DNA of 64,000 bases from Desulfosarcina alkanivorans (GCF_009688945.1 NZ_AP021874.1:1860001-1924000); one strand, 5' to 3'. Counted from the first letter of the stretch, positions 1 through 9,250 are shown. Notes: generated by a model not told the origin, from the sequence alone. Program-made: numbers and translations.

Positions 1-2
1 CC

Positions 3-1889
3 TTTGCGGCCCCCCATCGGGGCAAACTGGTCGTATCCGTGCTGCTGGTGGTGGCCATTACCCTGCTGGAATTGTCCGTCCCTTACATCACCAAGGAAAT
101 CATCGACCGTCATATCCTTCCACAAAACCGCATCAGCGGCAATTCCGGCAGCTCGGATCAGGCCGCGCCGCAACAGCTGACCGTTGACCTGACGGACCCC
201 GAGGTCGCTGCAGTGGTGGCCCGGCACGACCACCTGTTCCGGATCCGCGGTGACCGGGCGACCATCCACCTGGCGAATCTGGACCGTCTCGATCAGGCCA
301 CGTTGAGCCAGTTACGGCACCGGGACCTGTCCGGGCTGGCTGCGGTCGCCGGCCTGTTCATGGCGGTGGTGGTGGCCATTTTCGTCTTCACCTTTGTCCA
401 GAATCTGATCATGGAACTGGCCGGCCATCGGATCATGCACGACCTGCGTGTGGGCCTGTACCGTCACCTCCAGGCCATGCCCCTGTGGTTCTTCAACCGC
501 AACCCCGTGGCCCGCCTGGTCACCCGGACCACCAATGACATCCAGAACATGCACGACCTGTTCACGTCATTCATTTCCATGGTGTTCAAAGACATGTTCC
601 TGCTGGTGGGCATCGCCGTCGTCCTTCTGGCGATGGACTGGCGTCTGGCCCTTTTAACCTTTCTGGTACTTCCCCTGGTCGTGATGACGGCCTTCGGTTT
701 TTCCATGCGGGTTCGGGATGTGTTCCGGGAACTGCGCATCAAGGTGGCGGAAATCAACACCCGCTTTTCCGAAACCATCAGCGGGATCAAGGTCATCCAG
801 ACCTTCCGCCGCGAACGGGAGAACTTCGATGCCTTCGCCCGTCTCAATCACGACAACTACCTGGCGGGAATGCGGCAGATCAACATCTTTGCCGTGTTTA
901 TGCCCATCATCGAAATGCTGGGCATTACCAGCATCGCCATTGTCGTCTACGTCGGCGGCGGCCATGTGCTGGACCAGTCGGTGAGCATCGGTGTCCTGGC
1001 CGCATTTCTGGCCTACATGAAAATGTTTTTCCGCCCCATCCGCGACCTGGCGGAGAAGTACAACATCCTGCAAAACGCCATGGCCTCGGCCGAACGGATC
1101 TTTCTGCTCATGGACAGTCCGGCCACCGGCATAAAAACGGGGACGGCGACCATACCCGGCCCCATAGAAGAGATCCGCTTCGATGGGGTGTCGCTGGCCT
1201 ACAACGGCGGCGAACCGGTGCTGGAATCGATCGACCTGACCATCAAAGCCGGGGAAACCATAGCCATTGTGGGCGCCACCGGCTCGGGAAAAACCTCTCT
1301 GGTGAACCTGCTGGTACGCTTTTACGAGCCCACCGCGGGAACCCTGCGTGTCAACGGCATCGATACTGCGTCCATCCCCCGGGCCGAGTTGAGAAAACGA
1401 ATTGCACTGGTCATGCAGGACCCGTTCCTGTTCACCGGTTCGCTGAGATCAAACATCTTTTTTGGTGTCAACGGTTTTTCGGACGACCGGCAGGCGACCA
1501 TCCTCGAGGCATCCCGGTGCAGCGACCTGATCGCCCGTCTTCCGGACGGCCTGGACACCCGCATCTCGGAAGGGGGCGGTTCCCTGTCCAGCGGTGAGCG
1601 CCAATTGCTCTCGGTGGCCCGTGCTTTTACAGCCGATCCTGAAATTATCATCCTCGACGAGGCCACCTCCTATGTGGATTCCCAGACCGAAGCGCAGCTG
1701 CAGCAGGCCATCGCCAACCTGATGCGCGGGCGAACCTGCGTGGTGGTGGCCCACCGCCTCACCACCGCCCGCACCGCCGACCGGATCGTCGTGCTCAGCA
1801 ACGGCGTGGTGATGGAAACCGGCACCCACGCGACACTGATGGCCGCACGGGGATTATATTACCGGCTCTACCAGTTGCAAGGCCGTTAG
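3..1889 (+). CDS. ABC exporter, fused membrane and ATPase domains (5' end outside window)
   Basis: The frame is open from the first bases of the window, so the gene begins upstream; the first in-window start codon (GTG at 39) lies inside the first membrane helix and is probably not the real start. The protein has the layout of a B-family half-exporter: transmembrane segments to about residue 330 (counted from the GTG), then an ATPase domain with Walker A GATGSGKTS near 411, signature LSSGERQ near 516 and Walker B IIILDEAT near 535. It would export a lipid, peptide or drug across the inner membrane using ATP. A hydrophilic loop of about 75 residues sits between the first two helices, as in some heterodimeric multidrug exporters; a partner gene could lie off the left edge. 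The substrate cannot be told from sequence. Confidence 0.9.
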   Translation, partial: FAAPHRGKLVVSVLLVVAITLLELSVPYITKEIIDRHILPQNRISGNSGSSDQAAPQQLTVDLTDPEVAAVVARHDHLFRIRGDRATIHLANLDRLDQATLSQLRHRDLSGLAAVAGLFMAVVVAIFVFTFVQNLIMELAGHRIMHDLRVGLYRHLQAMPLWFFNRNPVARLVTRTTNDIQNMHDLFTSFISMVFKDMFLLVGIAVVLLAMDWRLALLTFLVLPLVVMTAFGFSMRVRDVFRELRIKVAEINTRFSETISGIKVIQTFRRERENFDAFARLNHDNYLAGMRQINIFAVFMPIIEMLGITSIAIVVYVGGGHVLDQSVSIGVLAAFLAYMKMFFRPIRDLAEKYNILQNAMASAERIFLLMDSPATGIKTGTATIPGPIEEIRFDGVSLAYNGGEPVLESIDLTIKAGETIAIVGATGSGKTSLVNLLVRFYEPTAGTLRVNGIDTASIPRAELRKRIALVMQDPFLFTGSLRSNIFFGVNGFSDDRQATILEASRCSDLIARLPDGLDTRISEGGGSLSSGERQLLSVARAFTADPEIIILDEATSYVDSQTEAQLQQAIANLMRGRTCVVVAHRLTTARTADRIVVLSNGVVMETGTHATLMAARGLYYRLYQLQGR

Positions 1890-2185
1890 GGCCGCCGCAC
1901 CACGCCGCTTATCTTGCGTTCTCTGCGGACCGCCGGCGTCCGGCTATTCGTACGTTTTTCAATGGATTAGCACCTTTTCCGTGAACATCCGATCCACGTA
2001 CATAAGACTTGCCAAAATGGGTTTGACATGGTAGGTTAGCCTCGTTTTCGGTGGTTCCTTGATCATTCAAATCTTACATAAATTCCGATAGTGTTCTACT
2101 CATTAACGCAACATTGTAGTGGTTCCTGATGATGGGCTATCAGGGCCTCCCCTTTAATCTCTTTAATTACAGGAGGATTGGATAG
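1890..2185. other. Intergenic region upstream of fhs
   Basis: No credible gene is seen. A TTGACA at 2023-2028 has no good -10 at normal spacing. An AGGAGG Shine-Dalgarno at 2171-2176 serves the fhs start. I see no riboswitch or clear terminator for the upstream ABC gene. Confidence 0.5.
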
Positions 2186-3949
2186 ATGGCTTATGATGCG
2201 GTAAATATGGCAGACTGGCAGATTTCTGAAGCAGCTGAGGAAAACATGCCGACGCCGGAACAATGGCAGGAAAAGCTGGGACTCAAGAAAGAGGAAATGC
2301 TTCCCATGGGGCGTCTGGCAAAAGTCGATTTCCTGAAAGTAATCGAACGGCTCAAGGACAAACCCGATGGCAAGTACATCGAAGTGACCGCCATCACCCC
2401 GACCCCTCTGGGTGAAGGCAAAAGCACCACCTCCTGCGGTCTGATGGAAGGTCTGGGCAAACGCGGCGTCAACGTGGGCGGCGCCCTGCGTCAGCCCTCC
2501 GGCGGCCCCACCATGAACGTCAAGGGTACGGCGGCCGGCGGCGGCAACTCCCTGCTGATCCCCATGACCGAGTTCTCCCTGGGCCTCACCGGCGACATCA
2601 ACGACATCATGAACGCCCATAACCTGGCCATGGTGGCCATGACCGCTCGCATGCAGCATGAGCGCAACTACAACGACGAACAGCTGGCCCGCCTCACCGG
2701 CATGCGCCGCCTGGACATCGATCCCACACGCGTGGAAATGGGCTGGATTATCGACTTTTGCGCCCAGGCCCTGCGCAACATCGTCATCGGCCTGGGCGGC
2801 CGCTTCGACGGCTTCACCATGCAGTCCAAGTTCGGTATTGCCGTCGGTTCCGAGCTGATGGCCATCCTGGCCGTGGCCACCGACCTCGGCGACCTGAAAG
2901 AGCGCATCAACAACATTACCGTGGCCTTCGACAAATCCGGCAAGCCGGTCACCTGCCGCGACCTGGAAGTCGGCAACGCCATGGCCGCGTTCATGCGCAA
3001 CACCATCAACCCGACGATGATGTGCACCGCCGAATACAACCCCTGCTTTGTGCACGCCGGCCCCTTCGCCAATATCGCCGTGGGCCAGAGTTCCATCATC
3101 GCCGACCGCGTCGGCCTGAAGCTGTTCGACTACCACGTCACCGAATCCGGCTTTGCCGCCGATATCGGTTTTGAAAAATTCTGGAACGTGAAGTGCCGCT
3201 TCTCCGGTCTCAAGCCCCACGTCTCCGTGCTGACCTCCACCATCCGCGCCCTGAAGATGCACGGCGGCGGCCCCAAAGTCGTTGCCGGCAAGGCCCTCGA
3301 CGACGCCTACACCAAAGAGAACCTGGAACTGGTGGAAAAGGGCATCGAGAACATGGTTCACATGATCGGCGTCATCCGCAAGGCCGGCATCAATCCGGTG
3401 GTCTGCATCAACCGGTTCTACACCGACACAGATGCCGAATGCGCCATCGTTCGCAAGGCTGCTGAGGCAGCAGGCGCCCGTTGCGCCGAGTCCAAGCACT
3501 GGGAAAAAGGCGGCGACGGCGCCCTTGAATTCGCCGATGCCGTCATCGACGCCTGCAACGAAGAAAACGACTTCGACTTCCTCTATCCGCTGGACATGAA
3601 ACTGCGCGACCGCGTCTCCATCATCGCCAAGGAAGTCTATGGCGCCGACGGCGTGGATTGGGCTCCGGAAGCCAATGCCAAGGCCGAAATGCTGGAAAAT
3701 GATCCCAAATACGCCGACTTTGCCACCATGATGGTCAAAACCCATCTTTCCCTGAGCCACGATCCGGTCAAAAAGGGTGTGCCCAAGGGCTGGCGTCTGC
3801 CCATCCGGGACGTGCTCATCTACTCGGGTGCCAAGTTCCTCTGCCCCTGTGCCGGTACCATCAGCCTGATGCCCGGAACGGGCTCAAACCCCGCCTTCCG
3901 CCGCATCGATGTCGACCCGGAATCGGGTAAAGTGACCGGTCTGTTCTAG
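2186..3949 (+). CDS. fhs: Formate-tetrahydrofolate ligase
   Basis: Catalyses ATP-dependent formation of 10-formyl-tetrahydrofolate from formate, a cytoplasmic one-carbon step that in sulfate reducers often belongs to the methyl branch of the Wood-Ljungdahl pathway. The 587-residue protein shows the family P-loop [11 protein letters not shown] near residues 71-81, the following [17 protein letters not shown] segment, and the C-terminal [17 protein letters not shown] block, so it is complete. The ATG has an ideal AGGAGG 9 bases upstream. No other folate gene is adjacent, and a strong hairpin-plus-T terminator follows, so it looks monocistronic. Long open frames on the opposite strand here are codon-bias shadows. 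Confidence 0.98.
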   Translation: MAYDAVNMADWQISEAAEENMPTPEQWQEKLGLKKEEMLPMGRLAKVDFLKVIERLKDKPDGKYIEVTAITPTPLGEGKSTTSCGLMEGLGKRGVNVGGALRQPSGGPTMNVKGTAAGGGNSLLIPMTEFSLGLTGDINDIMNAHNLAMVAMTARMQHERNYNDEQLARLTGMRRLDIDPTRVEMGWIIDFCAQALRNIVIGLGGRFDGFTMQSKFGIAVGSELMAILAVATDLGDLKERINNITVAFDKSGKPVTCRDLEVGNAMAAFMRNTINPTMMCTAEYNPCFVHAGPFANIAVGQSSIIADRVGLKLFDYHVTESGFAADIGFEKFWNVKCRFSGLKPHVSVLTSTIRALKMHGGGPKVVAGKALDDAYTKENLELVEKGIENMVHMIGVIRKAGINPVVCINRFYTDTDAECAIVRKAAEAAGARCAESKHWEKGGDGALEFADAVIDACNEENDFDFLYPLDMKLRDRVSIIAKEVYGADGVDWAPEANAKAEMLENDPKYADFATMMVKTHLSLSHDPVKKGVPKGWRLPIRDVLIYSGAKFLCPCAGTISLMPGTGSNPAFRRIDVDPESGKVTGLF

Positions 3950-3976
3950 ATCGATCCAAAACGTTGCATGTTCATT

Positions 3977-4005
3977 GGCCCGGGCCTTTCGCCCGGGCCT
4001 TTTTT
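3977..4005 (+). terminator. Intrinsic terminator of fhs
   Basis: A perfect 9-bp stem (GGCCCGGGC at 3977-3985 with GCCCGGGCC at 3991-3999), a 5-base loop and a run of six T, starting 28 bases after the fhs stop. Confidence 0.92.
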
Positions 4006-4100
4006 GTTGAAATCCTTGACAAAAATAGGAAAACGCCCATACTATCACCCCAAATAGCAATTGCCGGTCTAACTGAGAACCGATGGAATGAACCATTCAC

Positions 4101-4174
4101 AATTTGAAACTTGAAATTGGAAATTAGATAACGCGTTCGCAAGCTTCTGTTTGTTCCAATTTCTATTTTCTAAT
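4101..4174. repeat. Two clusters of degenerate 7-bp tandem repeats in inverted arrangement
   Basis: Positions 4101-4128 hold four in-register heptads (AATTTGA, AACTTGA, AATTGGA, AATTAGA). Positions 4154-4174 hold three heptads (TTCCAAT, TTCTATT, TTCTAAT) that are close to the reverse complement of the first set. The pair lies just before the CheX-FliN start and could fold as an imperfect hairpin. Confidence 0.7.
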
Positions 4175-4192
4175 TTCCCCGATCGGAACCCG

Positions 4193-5560
4193 ATGGAAAA
4201 AATCACCGACGACACCATGCGCCAGACGATTGTCTCCACGCTGATCGAGACGTTCGATGCCATGCTGTCCATGACGCTGGAAGCGGTCGATGAAAGTGCG
4301 CCCGCCGCTCTCGATATAAACAGGATGGTGGGGGCGATCCACTTCGGCGGCGAAGTGGTGGGCGTGATGAGCTTTAATCTCTCCGAGGCATTCGCCCTCA
4401 CCGTCACGGCTGCCATGCTGGGCATTGAAGCGGATCAAATAAAGAACCAGGAGGAAATCAAGGATGTCATCGGCGAGTTGGCCAACATCGTCGCCGGCAA
4501 CCTGAAAACTGAATTTCTGGACGTCGGCCTCACGTGCGTCATTTCAACGCCATCCATCACATCGGGAAGCGATTTCAAGATCGATCCGGTTGACATTGCC
4601 GAGCCGCTTCAATTTACATTCAAATCCCAGGATGATTGGGTCCAGGTGGAATTATGCGTCAAGGAAGAGATTGGCGCCAAGGAAGATATCATGAGCGACC
4701 TCTCCAGCGAGGTCATCATGGAGCGGGTCGCCGGCGTGGACATCAAGACGGCCATCATCAACTCCGTCATCGATGTCTTCTACACCATGCTGGACATGGA
4801 AGTGGAAGCCATCCAGGAAGTGCCTGAATCCTTTACTGAAGAGATGCGGACCGTAGGGTCGGTGACTTTCGCCGGCGAGGTCGACGGCATGTTCAACATC
4901 CAGGTCAATGATGACTTCGGTAAAGCAATGACGGCGGCCATGCTGGGCATGGAAGTGGACGAAATCGAAAGTGAAGAAGAAGTCTACGATGTCATCCGGG
5001 AACTGAGCAACATCATTGGGGGCAACCTGAAATCCAATTTTGTGGATGCCGGGCTTTCCTGTGTCTTGTCCACGCCGGCCATCACCAACGGACGGGACTT
5101 CAAGGTGAGCCCGACCCACGTGATCACGCCCTCCCGATTTCTCTTTTCACACAAAGACAGCATCATCATCGTTGAAGCCGGCGTCAAAAGAGACAAGTCC
5201 GTTTCCGAGGAAGCAGATGATGAAACCGGAGAGGACAAAGCGCCGCCGTCGTCGACAGATCAGGTGATGATGACCGAAACCGATGGAGAAGTAGATCAGT
5301 TCAAGAATCTCGGCCTCGTCATGGACATCCCGCTTCAGGTCACCGTCGAACTGGGCCGATCCAAAAGGCGGATCAATGATGTGCTTAAAATGGGACCGGG
5401 ATCCGTGGTTGAACTGGAGCAGATGGAAGGGGAGCCGGTCGATATCCTGATCAACCAGACACTGATCGCGAAGGGTTTCGTCGTGGTGGAAAAAGAGAAG
5501 TATGGTATCCGGATCAGCGAAATTGTCAGCCGGAAGGAACGGATGAAAAGCATCCGATGA
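4193..5560 (+). CDS. CheX-CheX-FliN fusion (FliY-like chemotaxis/flagellar switch protein)
   Basis: A 455-residue cytoplasmic protein with two tandem CheC/CheX-type phosphatase domains (about 1-150 and 170-320), an acidic linker, and a C-terminal SpoA/FliN domain (about 368-455). Both phosphatase domains keep the family signature D-x3-E-x2-N-x21-P, starting at residues 91 and 266, so both could dephosphorylate CheY-P. The FliN domain would dock on the flagellar C-ring. Bacillus FliY is the nearest described plan, but with a single CheC domain. I chose ATG 4193 because the open frame upstream begins with TTG inside the repeat region. No flagellar or chemotaxis gene is nearby. It faces the AAA+ gene 31 bp away. 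Confidence 0.85.
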   Translation: MEKITDDTMRQTIVSTLIETFDAMLSMTLEAVDESAPAALDINRMVGAIHFGGEVVGVMSFNLSEAFALTVTAAMLGIEADQIKNQEEIKDVIGELANIVAGNLKTEFLDVGLTCVISTPSITSGSDFKIDPVDIAEPLQFTFKSQDDWVQVELCVKEEIGAKEDIMSDLSSEVIMERVAGVDIKTAIINSVIDVFYTMLDMEVEAIQEVPESFTEEMRTVGSVTFAGEVDGMFNIQVNDDFGKAMTAAMLGMEVDEIESEEEVYDVIRELSNIIGGNLKSNFVDAGLSCVLSTPAITNGRDFKVSPTHVITPSRFLFSHKDSIIIVEAGVKRDKSVSEEADDETGEDKAPPSSTDQVMMTETDGEVDQFKNLGLVMDIPLQVTVELGRSKRRINDVLKMGPGSVVELEQMEGEPVDILINQTLIAKGFVVVEKEKYGIRISEIVSRKERMKSIR

Positions 5561-5591
5561 TCCACGGTGGGAATCGTCGGCCGGTAAGGGA

Positions 5592-6581
5592 TCATTGGAT
5601 ATTGTTGCGGGCCATCACCTCGTCGTAAATAACCAGATCCATCAACCCCATTTCCTCAATAGGATTTTTTCTCGCCAGGTGTTCCAGCATGCACCCCTGC
5701 CTGATTTCAAAATCAGGCATCAATGCCACACCGTCGGAGAACAGTTCAACCGTTCGGCCGCCGTCGACCAGGGGCCGCCCATTTTTAAGTCTGTTGATGG
5801 CCGCGTCCCAATCCCGATGAAACGCCGTACGGACCACTTGTTGAAGTTCTCTCACGTTGCCTGGCCAATCGTATGCCTTCAGCTCTGCCAAATGGGAAAG
5901 TAAGGGTTGGGCGATGCTTTCCCGTGCTTCCGGACGGCTGCATTGATTGAGAAAATAGTCAACCAACTGGGGAATGCGTTCGACGCTGTGACGAAGTGGC
6001 GGGATGTAAATGGAAAGCCCGCTGAGCAATTCGCCCAGTTCAGGATTTACGTCACCGGTCGCGACACAGGCTTCCAGCGGGCGGGTGGCGGTGGAAAAGA
6101 CCAGCATGCCGCCTTTGTGTCCGTCGGACGAAAAATCAAAGGCCAGAAACTTGCGCCTGAGCAATTCCAGCAGGCGCACCTGCAGTCTCATCTCCATTTC
6201 ATCAACGTCATGGAGGTACAGCACACCCTGGTGAAAAAGCCTGAACAGGTTGAACATGGAAGTGTCGGGCTTGGATGAAATCGGTTTGATGCAGGGTGTA
6301 TCGTCCGCGCCTTCGGCGACAGAGAGTTCCGGACAGTTGATTTTGACGAAAGGAGATCCGCTATGGGGAGAGCGGGCGTAAAGCAACCTGACGATCGCCT
6401 CCTTGCATAACCCCTTTTCACCGGACAACTGCACACCCAGGCTGGCATGGCCCATGGCATCGATAACATTGTAGAAAATATCCGCATTATCGCGATTTAA
6501 AAAAGGCGTTGTCACCGAGGGGTCTCTTTCTATGGTACAGAAGTTGTGGTATGGAACGCTGCCCGGTCGGCGGGTGGTCAC
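5592..6581 (-). CDS. Degenerate sigma-54-interaction-type AAA+ protein
   Basis: The protein matches the AAA+ domain of NtrC-type activators throughout: the Walker A region (GEKGLCKE instead of GESGTGKE), the FVKINCPEL strand, a Walker B-like GVLYLHDVDEM, and a clear YDWPGNVREL arginine-helix motif near residue 240. It lacks the GAFTGA loop that contacts sigma-54, and there is no Fis-type DNA-binding helix at the C-terminus. It is therefore unlikely to activate transcription in the standard way. It may be a structural or anti-activator relative, or a decaying gene, although the frame is intact. The start is uncertain: the first available codon is GTG at 6581, and no strong ribosome-binding site is seen. 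Confidence 0.75.
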   Translation of the reverse strand: MTTRRPGSVPYHNFCTIERDPSVTTPFLNRDNADIFYNVIDAMGHASLGVQLSGEKGLCKEAIVRLLYARSPHSGSPFVKINCPELSVAEGADDTPCIKPISSKPDTSMFNLFRLFHQGVLYLHDVDEMEMRLQVRLLELLRRKFLAFDFSSDGHKGGMLVFSTATRPLEACVATGDVNPELGELLSGLSIYIPPLRHSVERIPQLVDYFLNQCSRPEARESIAQPLLSHLAELKAYDWPGNVRELQQVVRTAFHRDWDAAINRLKNGRPLVDGGRTVELFSDGVALMPDFEIRQGCMLEHLARKNPIEEMGLMDLVIYDEVMARNNIQ

Positions 6582-7052
6582 TGCCGGCTATCGGGGGGAT
6601 AAACCAGACAGAAATCGGACGAAAATCATCAAAACCGCCAATAGCGCTGCGTATATGTATAATTGACGAAATTCCCTCTAAAAATCAACCCTATTTTTAC
6701 ATGTATGAAATACGCTATAATATACGTATTTTTTGCGGCCGTGAAAAACCCGGGGGCCGTCCTGAATACCGGTCGGGGCCTGCAGGATGACCGGCGGTAA
6801 ACCAGAGGCCGGCAAATATCAAGGAGAGGGGGCACAGTCGGCATGCCTGCGGCGGCGGGTTCAGGGCAGTTAACGGCGCAGTGTTTTCTTGACAGAAGAG
6901 GTCAAACATGCTTGAAAAGTCTCGCAAGAACGGGCCGTTCGGCTGCAGCGGCGATACAGTCGCCCTGCCGGCGGCGCCGGTGAAAATCCATATTCCCAGG
7001 GTGTAATGCCCGGTGGAAAAATTTCCAACCGCAACGAAAAGAGGAGAAACAA
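6582..7052. other. Gene-poor region between the AAA+ and usp genes
   Basis: AT-rich around 6650-6735, with TATAAT hexamers at 6658-6663 and 6716-6721, so it probably holds promoters, but no matching -35 is convincing. A 32-codon open frame at 6908-7006 preceded by AAGAGG is possible but unsupported. GAGGAG just before 7053 is the usp ribosome-binding site. Confidence 0.4.
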
Positions 7053-7445
7053 ATGAAAATCCTGGTCGGTTACGACGGGTCCAATTCGGCCAAGGATGCC
7101 TTGGCGCTGGCTAAAAAACACGCAACCGCTTTTAATGCGGAAGTCATCATCGTTTCATCCCTGACCGGCGGAAACGTCACCCACGCAGTGGAAGTGGAAC
7201 ATGCGAATGAAGATCTTGAATATGCGGAAAAAATATTTAAAGCCGATGGAATTCCCTGCGCCACCAAGCTGCTGGTACGCGGCATGACGCCGGGCGAGGA
7301 CATTGTCGAATACGCCAAAGAAAAAGCCATCGACGAGATCATCATCGGCATCAAACGCCGCTCCAAAGTCGGCAAGCTGCTTTTCGGATCAAACGCCCAA
7401 TATGTCATCATCAAGGCCCCCTGCCCCGTCGTCACCATCAAATAG
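7053..7445 (+). CDS. Universal stress protein, UspA family
   Basis: A 130-residue cytoplasmic protein with the Usp fold: N-terminal MKILVGYDGS strand with the nucleotide-contacting Asp, and a C-terminal GIKRRSKVGKLLFGS segment corresponding to the ATP-binding G-x2-G-x9-G-S motif. The second glycine is replaced by arginine, a variant I associate with KRRSKVGK-type Usp proteins of sulfate reducers. It has a good GAGGAG ribosome-binding site and is followed by a perfect hairpin at 7463-7492. The specific role is unknown. Confidence 0.93.
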   Translation: MKILVGYDGSNSAKDALALAKKHATAFNAEVIIVSSLTGGNVTHAVEVEHANEDLEYAEKIFKADGIPCATKLLVRGMTPGEDIVEYAKEKAIDEIIIGIKRRSKVGKLLFGSNAQYVIIKAPCPVVTIK

Positions 7446-7462
7446 CCGCCAAATAGCCGTTT

Positions 7463-7492
7463 ACCGGGGCGGCATCAACCAGCCGCCCCGGT
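7463..7492 (+). terminator. Strong hairpin after the usp gene
   Basis: A perfect 11-bp GC-rich stem (ACCGGGGCGGC with GCCGCCCCGGT) and an 8-base loop, 17 bases after the usp stop. There is no T run, so it may protect the mRNA 3' end or pause polymerase rather than act as a full intrinsic terminator. Confidence 0.5.
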
Positions 7493-7556
7493 CCCTGGAA
7501 AAACATCAGTTTTCCATCAACCCAGAAGCCATGCTGACCCCACGAAAGGAAATCCC

Positions 7557-8192
7557 GTGATCATCGCCGGCCTCACCGGGGGCATTGCCAGCGGCAAATC
7601 GACGGTGTGCGGATTTCTTCGCGATGCCGGAGCCCGGATCGTTGACGCCGATAAAATTGCCAGGGCGGTCGTCAGACAAGGGACCCCCGCCTACGATGAA
7701 ATCTGCTCTTATTTCGGCGGAACCATTTTACAGCCCGACGGTGGTATCGACCGTGAACGGTTGGGCGACATCATTTTCAACGACCCGGAAAAAAAAGCGC
7801 GCCTCGATGCCATCGTTCACCCCCGGGTTTTCGAACAATCCGCGCATATGATCGATCGCATAGCGGTCCAGGCACCCGATGCAGTGATCATTCTGGACGT
7901 CCCGCTGCTTCTGGAGGCGGGCATGGAAAAGGACCTGGCGGAAGTGATCGTTGTCTATGTGCCGGAAACGCTTCAATTGAAGCGGCTGATGAAACGCGAT
8001 GGCATCGGTGAAAAAGCGGCCATGGCCCGAATCCGGTCCCAGATGCCCATTGAAGAAAAGCGCCGGCGGGCCACCATCGTGATCGATAACAGCGGTGCCA
8101 TGGAAACCACACAGCGATCCGCCCTGGCTGTCTTCAAGCGGTTGCAGAAAAAAGCGGCCCCCCCGTTTGCCGGTGACCCGACAACGGCCTGA
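7557..8192 (+). CDS. coaE: Dephospho-CoA kinase
   Basis: Performs the last step of coenzyme A synthesis, phosphorylating the 3'-hydroxyl of dephospho-CoA with ATP in the cytoplasm. The 211-residue protein has the P-loop GLTGGIASGKST at residues 5-16, the VDADKIAR substrate segment and the ILDVPLLLEAG motif of the family. The start is GTG with AAAGGA at normal spacing. It follows usp by 111 bp and may be partly co-transcribed with it. Confidence 0.96.
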   Translation: MIIAGLTGGIASGKSTVCGFLRDAGARIVDADKIARAVVRQGTPAYDEICSYFGGTILQPDGGIDRERLGDIIFNDPEKKARLDAIVHPRVFEQSAHMIDRIAVQAPDAVIILDVPLLLEAGMEKDLAEVIVVYVPETLQLKRLMKRDGIGEKAAMARIRSQMPIEEKRRRATIVIDNSGAMETTQRSALAVFKRLQKKAAPPFAGDPTTA

Positions 8193-8337
8193 GAGGGATA
8201 GGGCATCATCCGTCGGCGCCCCGGGTAACCATCCGATTTTGTTTGACAGGTTTTCTGCCCTGCCTTATATTGGTTTCGCTTGATGATACGGGTCACATCG
8301 GCACCCGGGACCGACCCCGCCTAAGGAGGAATATGGA

Positions 8338-8388
8338 ATGGCTGCAATGATTGCAGGCACCCTCCCTTGCCATTACAGGCTGTCCTGA
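8338..8388 (+). CDS. Possible leader micro-ORF upstream of the HD-GYP gene
   Basis: A perfect AAGGAGG at 8323-8329 is ideally spaced from the ATG at 8338, which opens a 16-codon frame ending at TGA 8386-8388. The same frame stays open after the TGA all the way into the HD-GYP gene, whose own ATG has no Shine-Dalgarno. It may be a leader peptide, or the true N-terminus interrupted by a nonsense codon. Nothing in the peptide is recognisable. Confidence 0.3.
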   Translation: MAAMIAGTLPCHYRLS

Positions 8389-8484
8389 TCCGGAGATGTA
8401 TCCGGAACTGCAGACCAAGAAGATCTTACCCTATCGGGTTGTTTCGGCTCCTTCGCAATTGAACACGGAAAGTGCTCGTCGTCC

Positions 8485-9159
8485 ATGCAACAACATTTAA
8501 TGCGCCGGAAACGGATTTGTGAACAACACCTGCAGACGTTGGGCGGGATAACGTCTGCCCTTGGAGAAAAGGACAGCTACACCCGGGCCCACGGCCACCG
8601 GGTTGCCCTGTATGCGGTGCGTCTGGCCAGGCGGCTGGGGCTGCCCGCGGAAGACATCCGCAATATCGGGATCGGAGGATGGTTTCATGATGTGGGCAAA
8701 CTCGCCCTGAGCGATCACATTTTAACCAATCGGGAAGCCCACCTTTCCGGGGAACTCCGGCAGGAAGTTCGCTGTCACCCGCTGATTGGAGCGGCCCTGC
8801 TCAAGCATATCGACTTTCTGGGACCGGCTGTGGATTTTGTATTGTTCCACCATGAGCGGAAGGATGGCAGCGGTTATCCCTTTGGTCTCAAGGATGGAGA
8901 AATTCCGCCGGGAGCGAAGATTGTCAGTATTGCCGACTGCTTCGATGCAGTCACCACGGACCGCCCCTACCAAAAGGGGCAGTCCATCGCATCAGCTTTT
9001 AAAATCCTCCGCGACGGCTGCCGCCGGTGTTTCTGTGAAGCCTACGTTGAGGTGTTTATCGAAGAGATTGAAGAAAACGGGATAATTCGGAACACCGGCC
9101 CTGCGTCACTGCTCGTGGACCAGCTGGTTCGTTCGGCCGCCGGTTACCCTGACATGTAA
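8485..9159 (+). CDS. HD-GYP domain phosphodiesterase
   Basis: A 224-residue protein that is almost entirely HD-GYP domain: YTRAHGHRV, the metal-binding HDVGK, the HHERKDGSGYP signature and IADCFDAVTTDRPY. Such domains hydrolyse cyclic di-GMP (some act on cGAMP), so it probably lowers second-messenger levels in the cytoplasm. There is no receiver or sensor domain. The ATG at 8485 is the first in-frame ATG after an in-frame TGA at 8386 but lacks a ribosome-binding site. A hairpin-T9 terminator follows. Confidence 0.88.
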   Translation: MQQHLMRRKRICEQHLQTLGGITSALGEKDSYTRAHGHRVALYAVRLARRLGLPAEDIRNIGIGGWFHDVGKLALSDHILTNREAHLSGELRQEVRCHPLIGAALLKHIDFLGPAVDFVLFHHERKDGSGYPFGLKDGEIPPGAKIVSIADCFDAVTTDRPYQKGQSIASAFKILRDGCRRCFCEAYVEVFIEEIEENGIIRNTGPASLLVDQLVRSAAGYPDM

Positions 9160-9250
9160 CCGGGCATCCGATGGCGTTCTTTGCCGACAATGGCCGCCGG
9201 AGATCATGTTGGAACGGGCGCGATGGTCATGATGGTACGGAAAAACGGTA

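Noticed and set aside
2023..2042. TTGACA and a DtxR-like half site (TAGGTTAGCCT) upstream of fhs
   Set aside because: No -10 at proper spacing and the second half of the operator is absent; fhs has no reason to be iron-regulated.
2096..3760. Long minus-strand open frame (554 codons) opposite fhs
   Set aside because: It mirrors the GC-rich third-position pattern of fhs, has a His/Gly/Val-rich composition with no family resemblance and no ribosome-binding site.
6908..7006. 32-codon open frame with AAGAGG before it
   Set aside because: Weak ribosome-binding site, no recognisable sequence and no evidence of conservation.
8338..9159. Reading the HD-GYP gene as a second selenoprotein through TGA 8386
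   Set aside because: The flanking residues match no known Sec context and HD-GYP proteins have no Sec or conserved Cys there; kept only as a low-rank observation.
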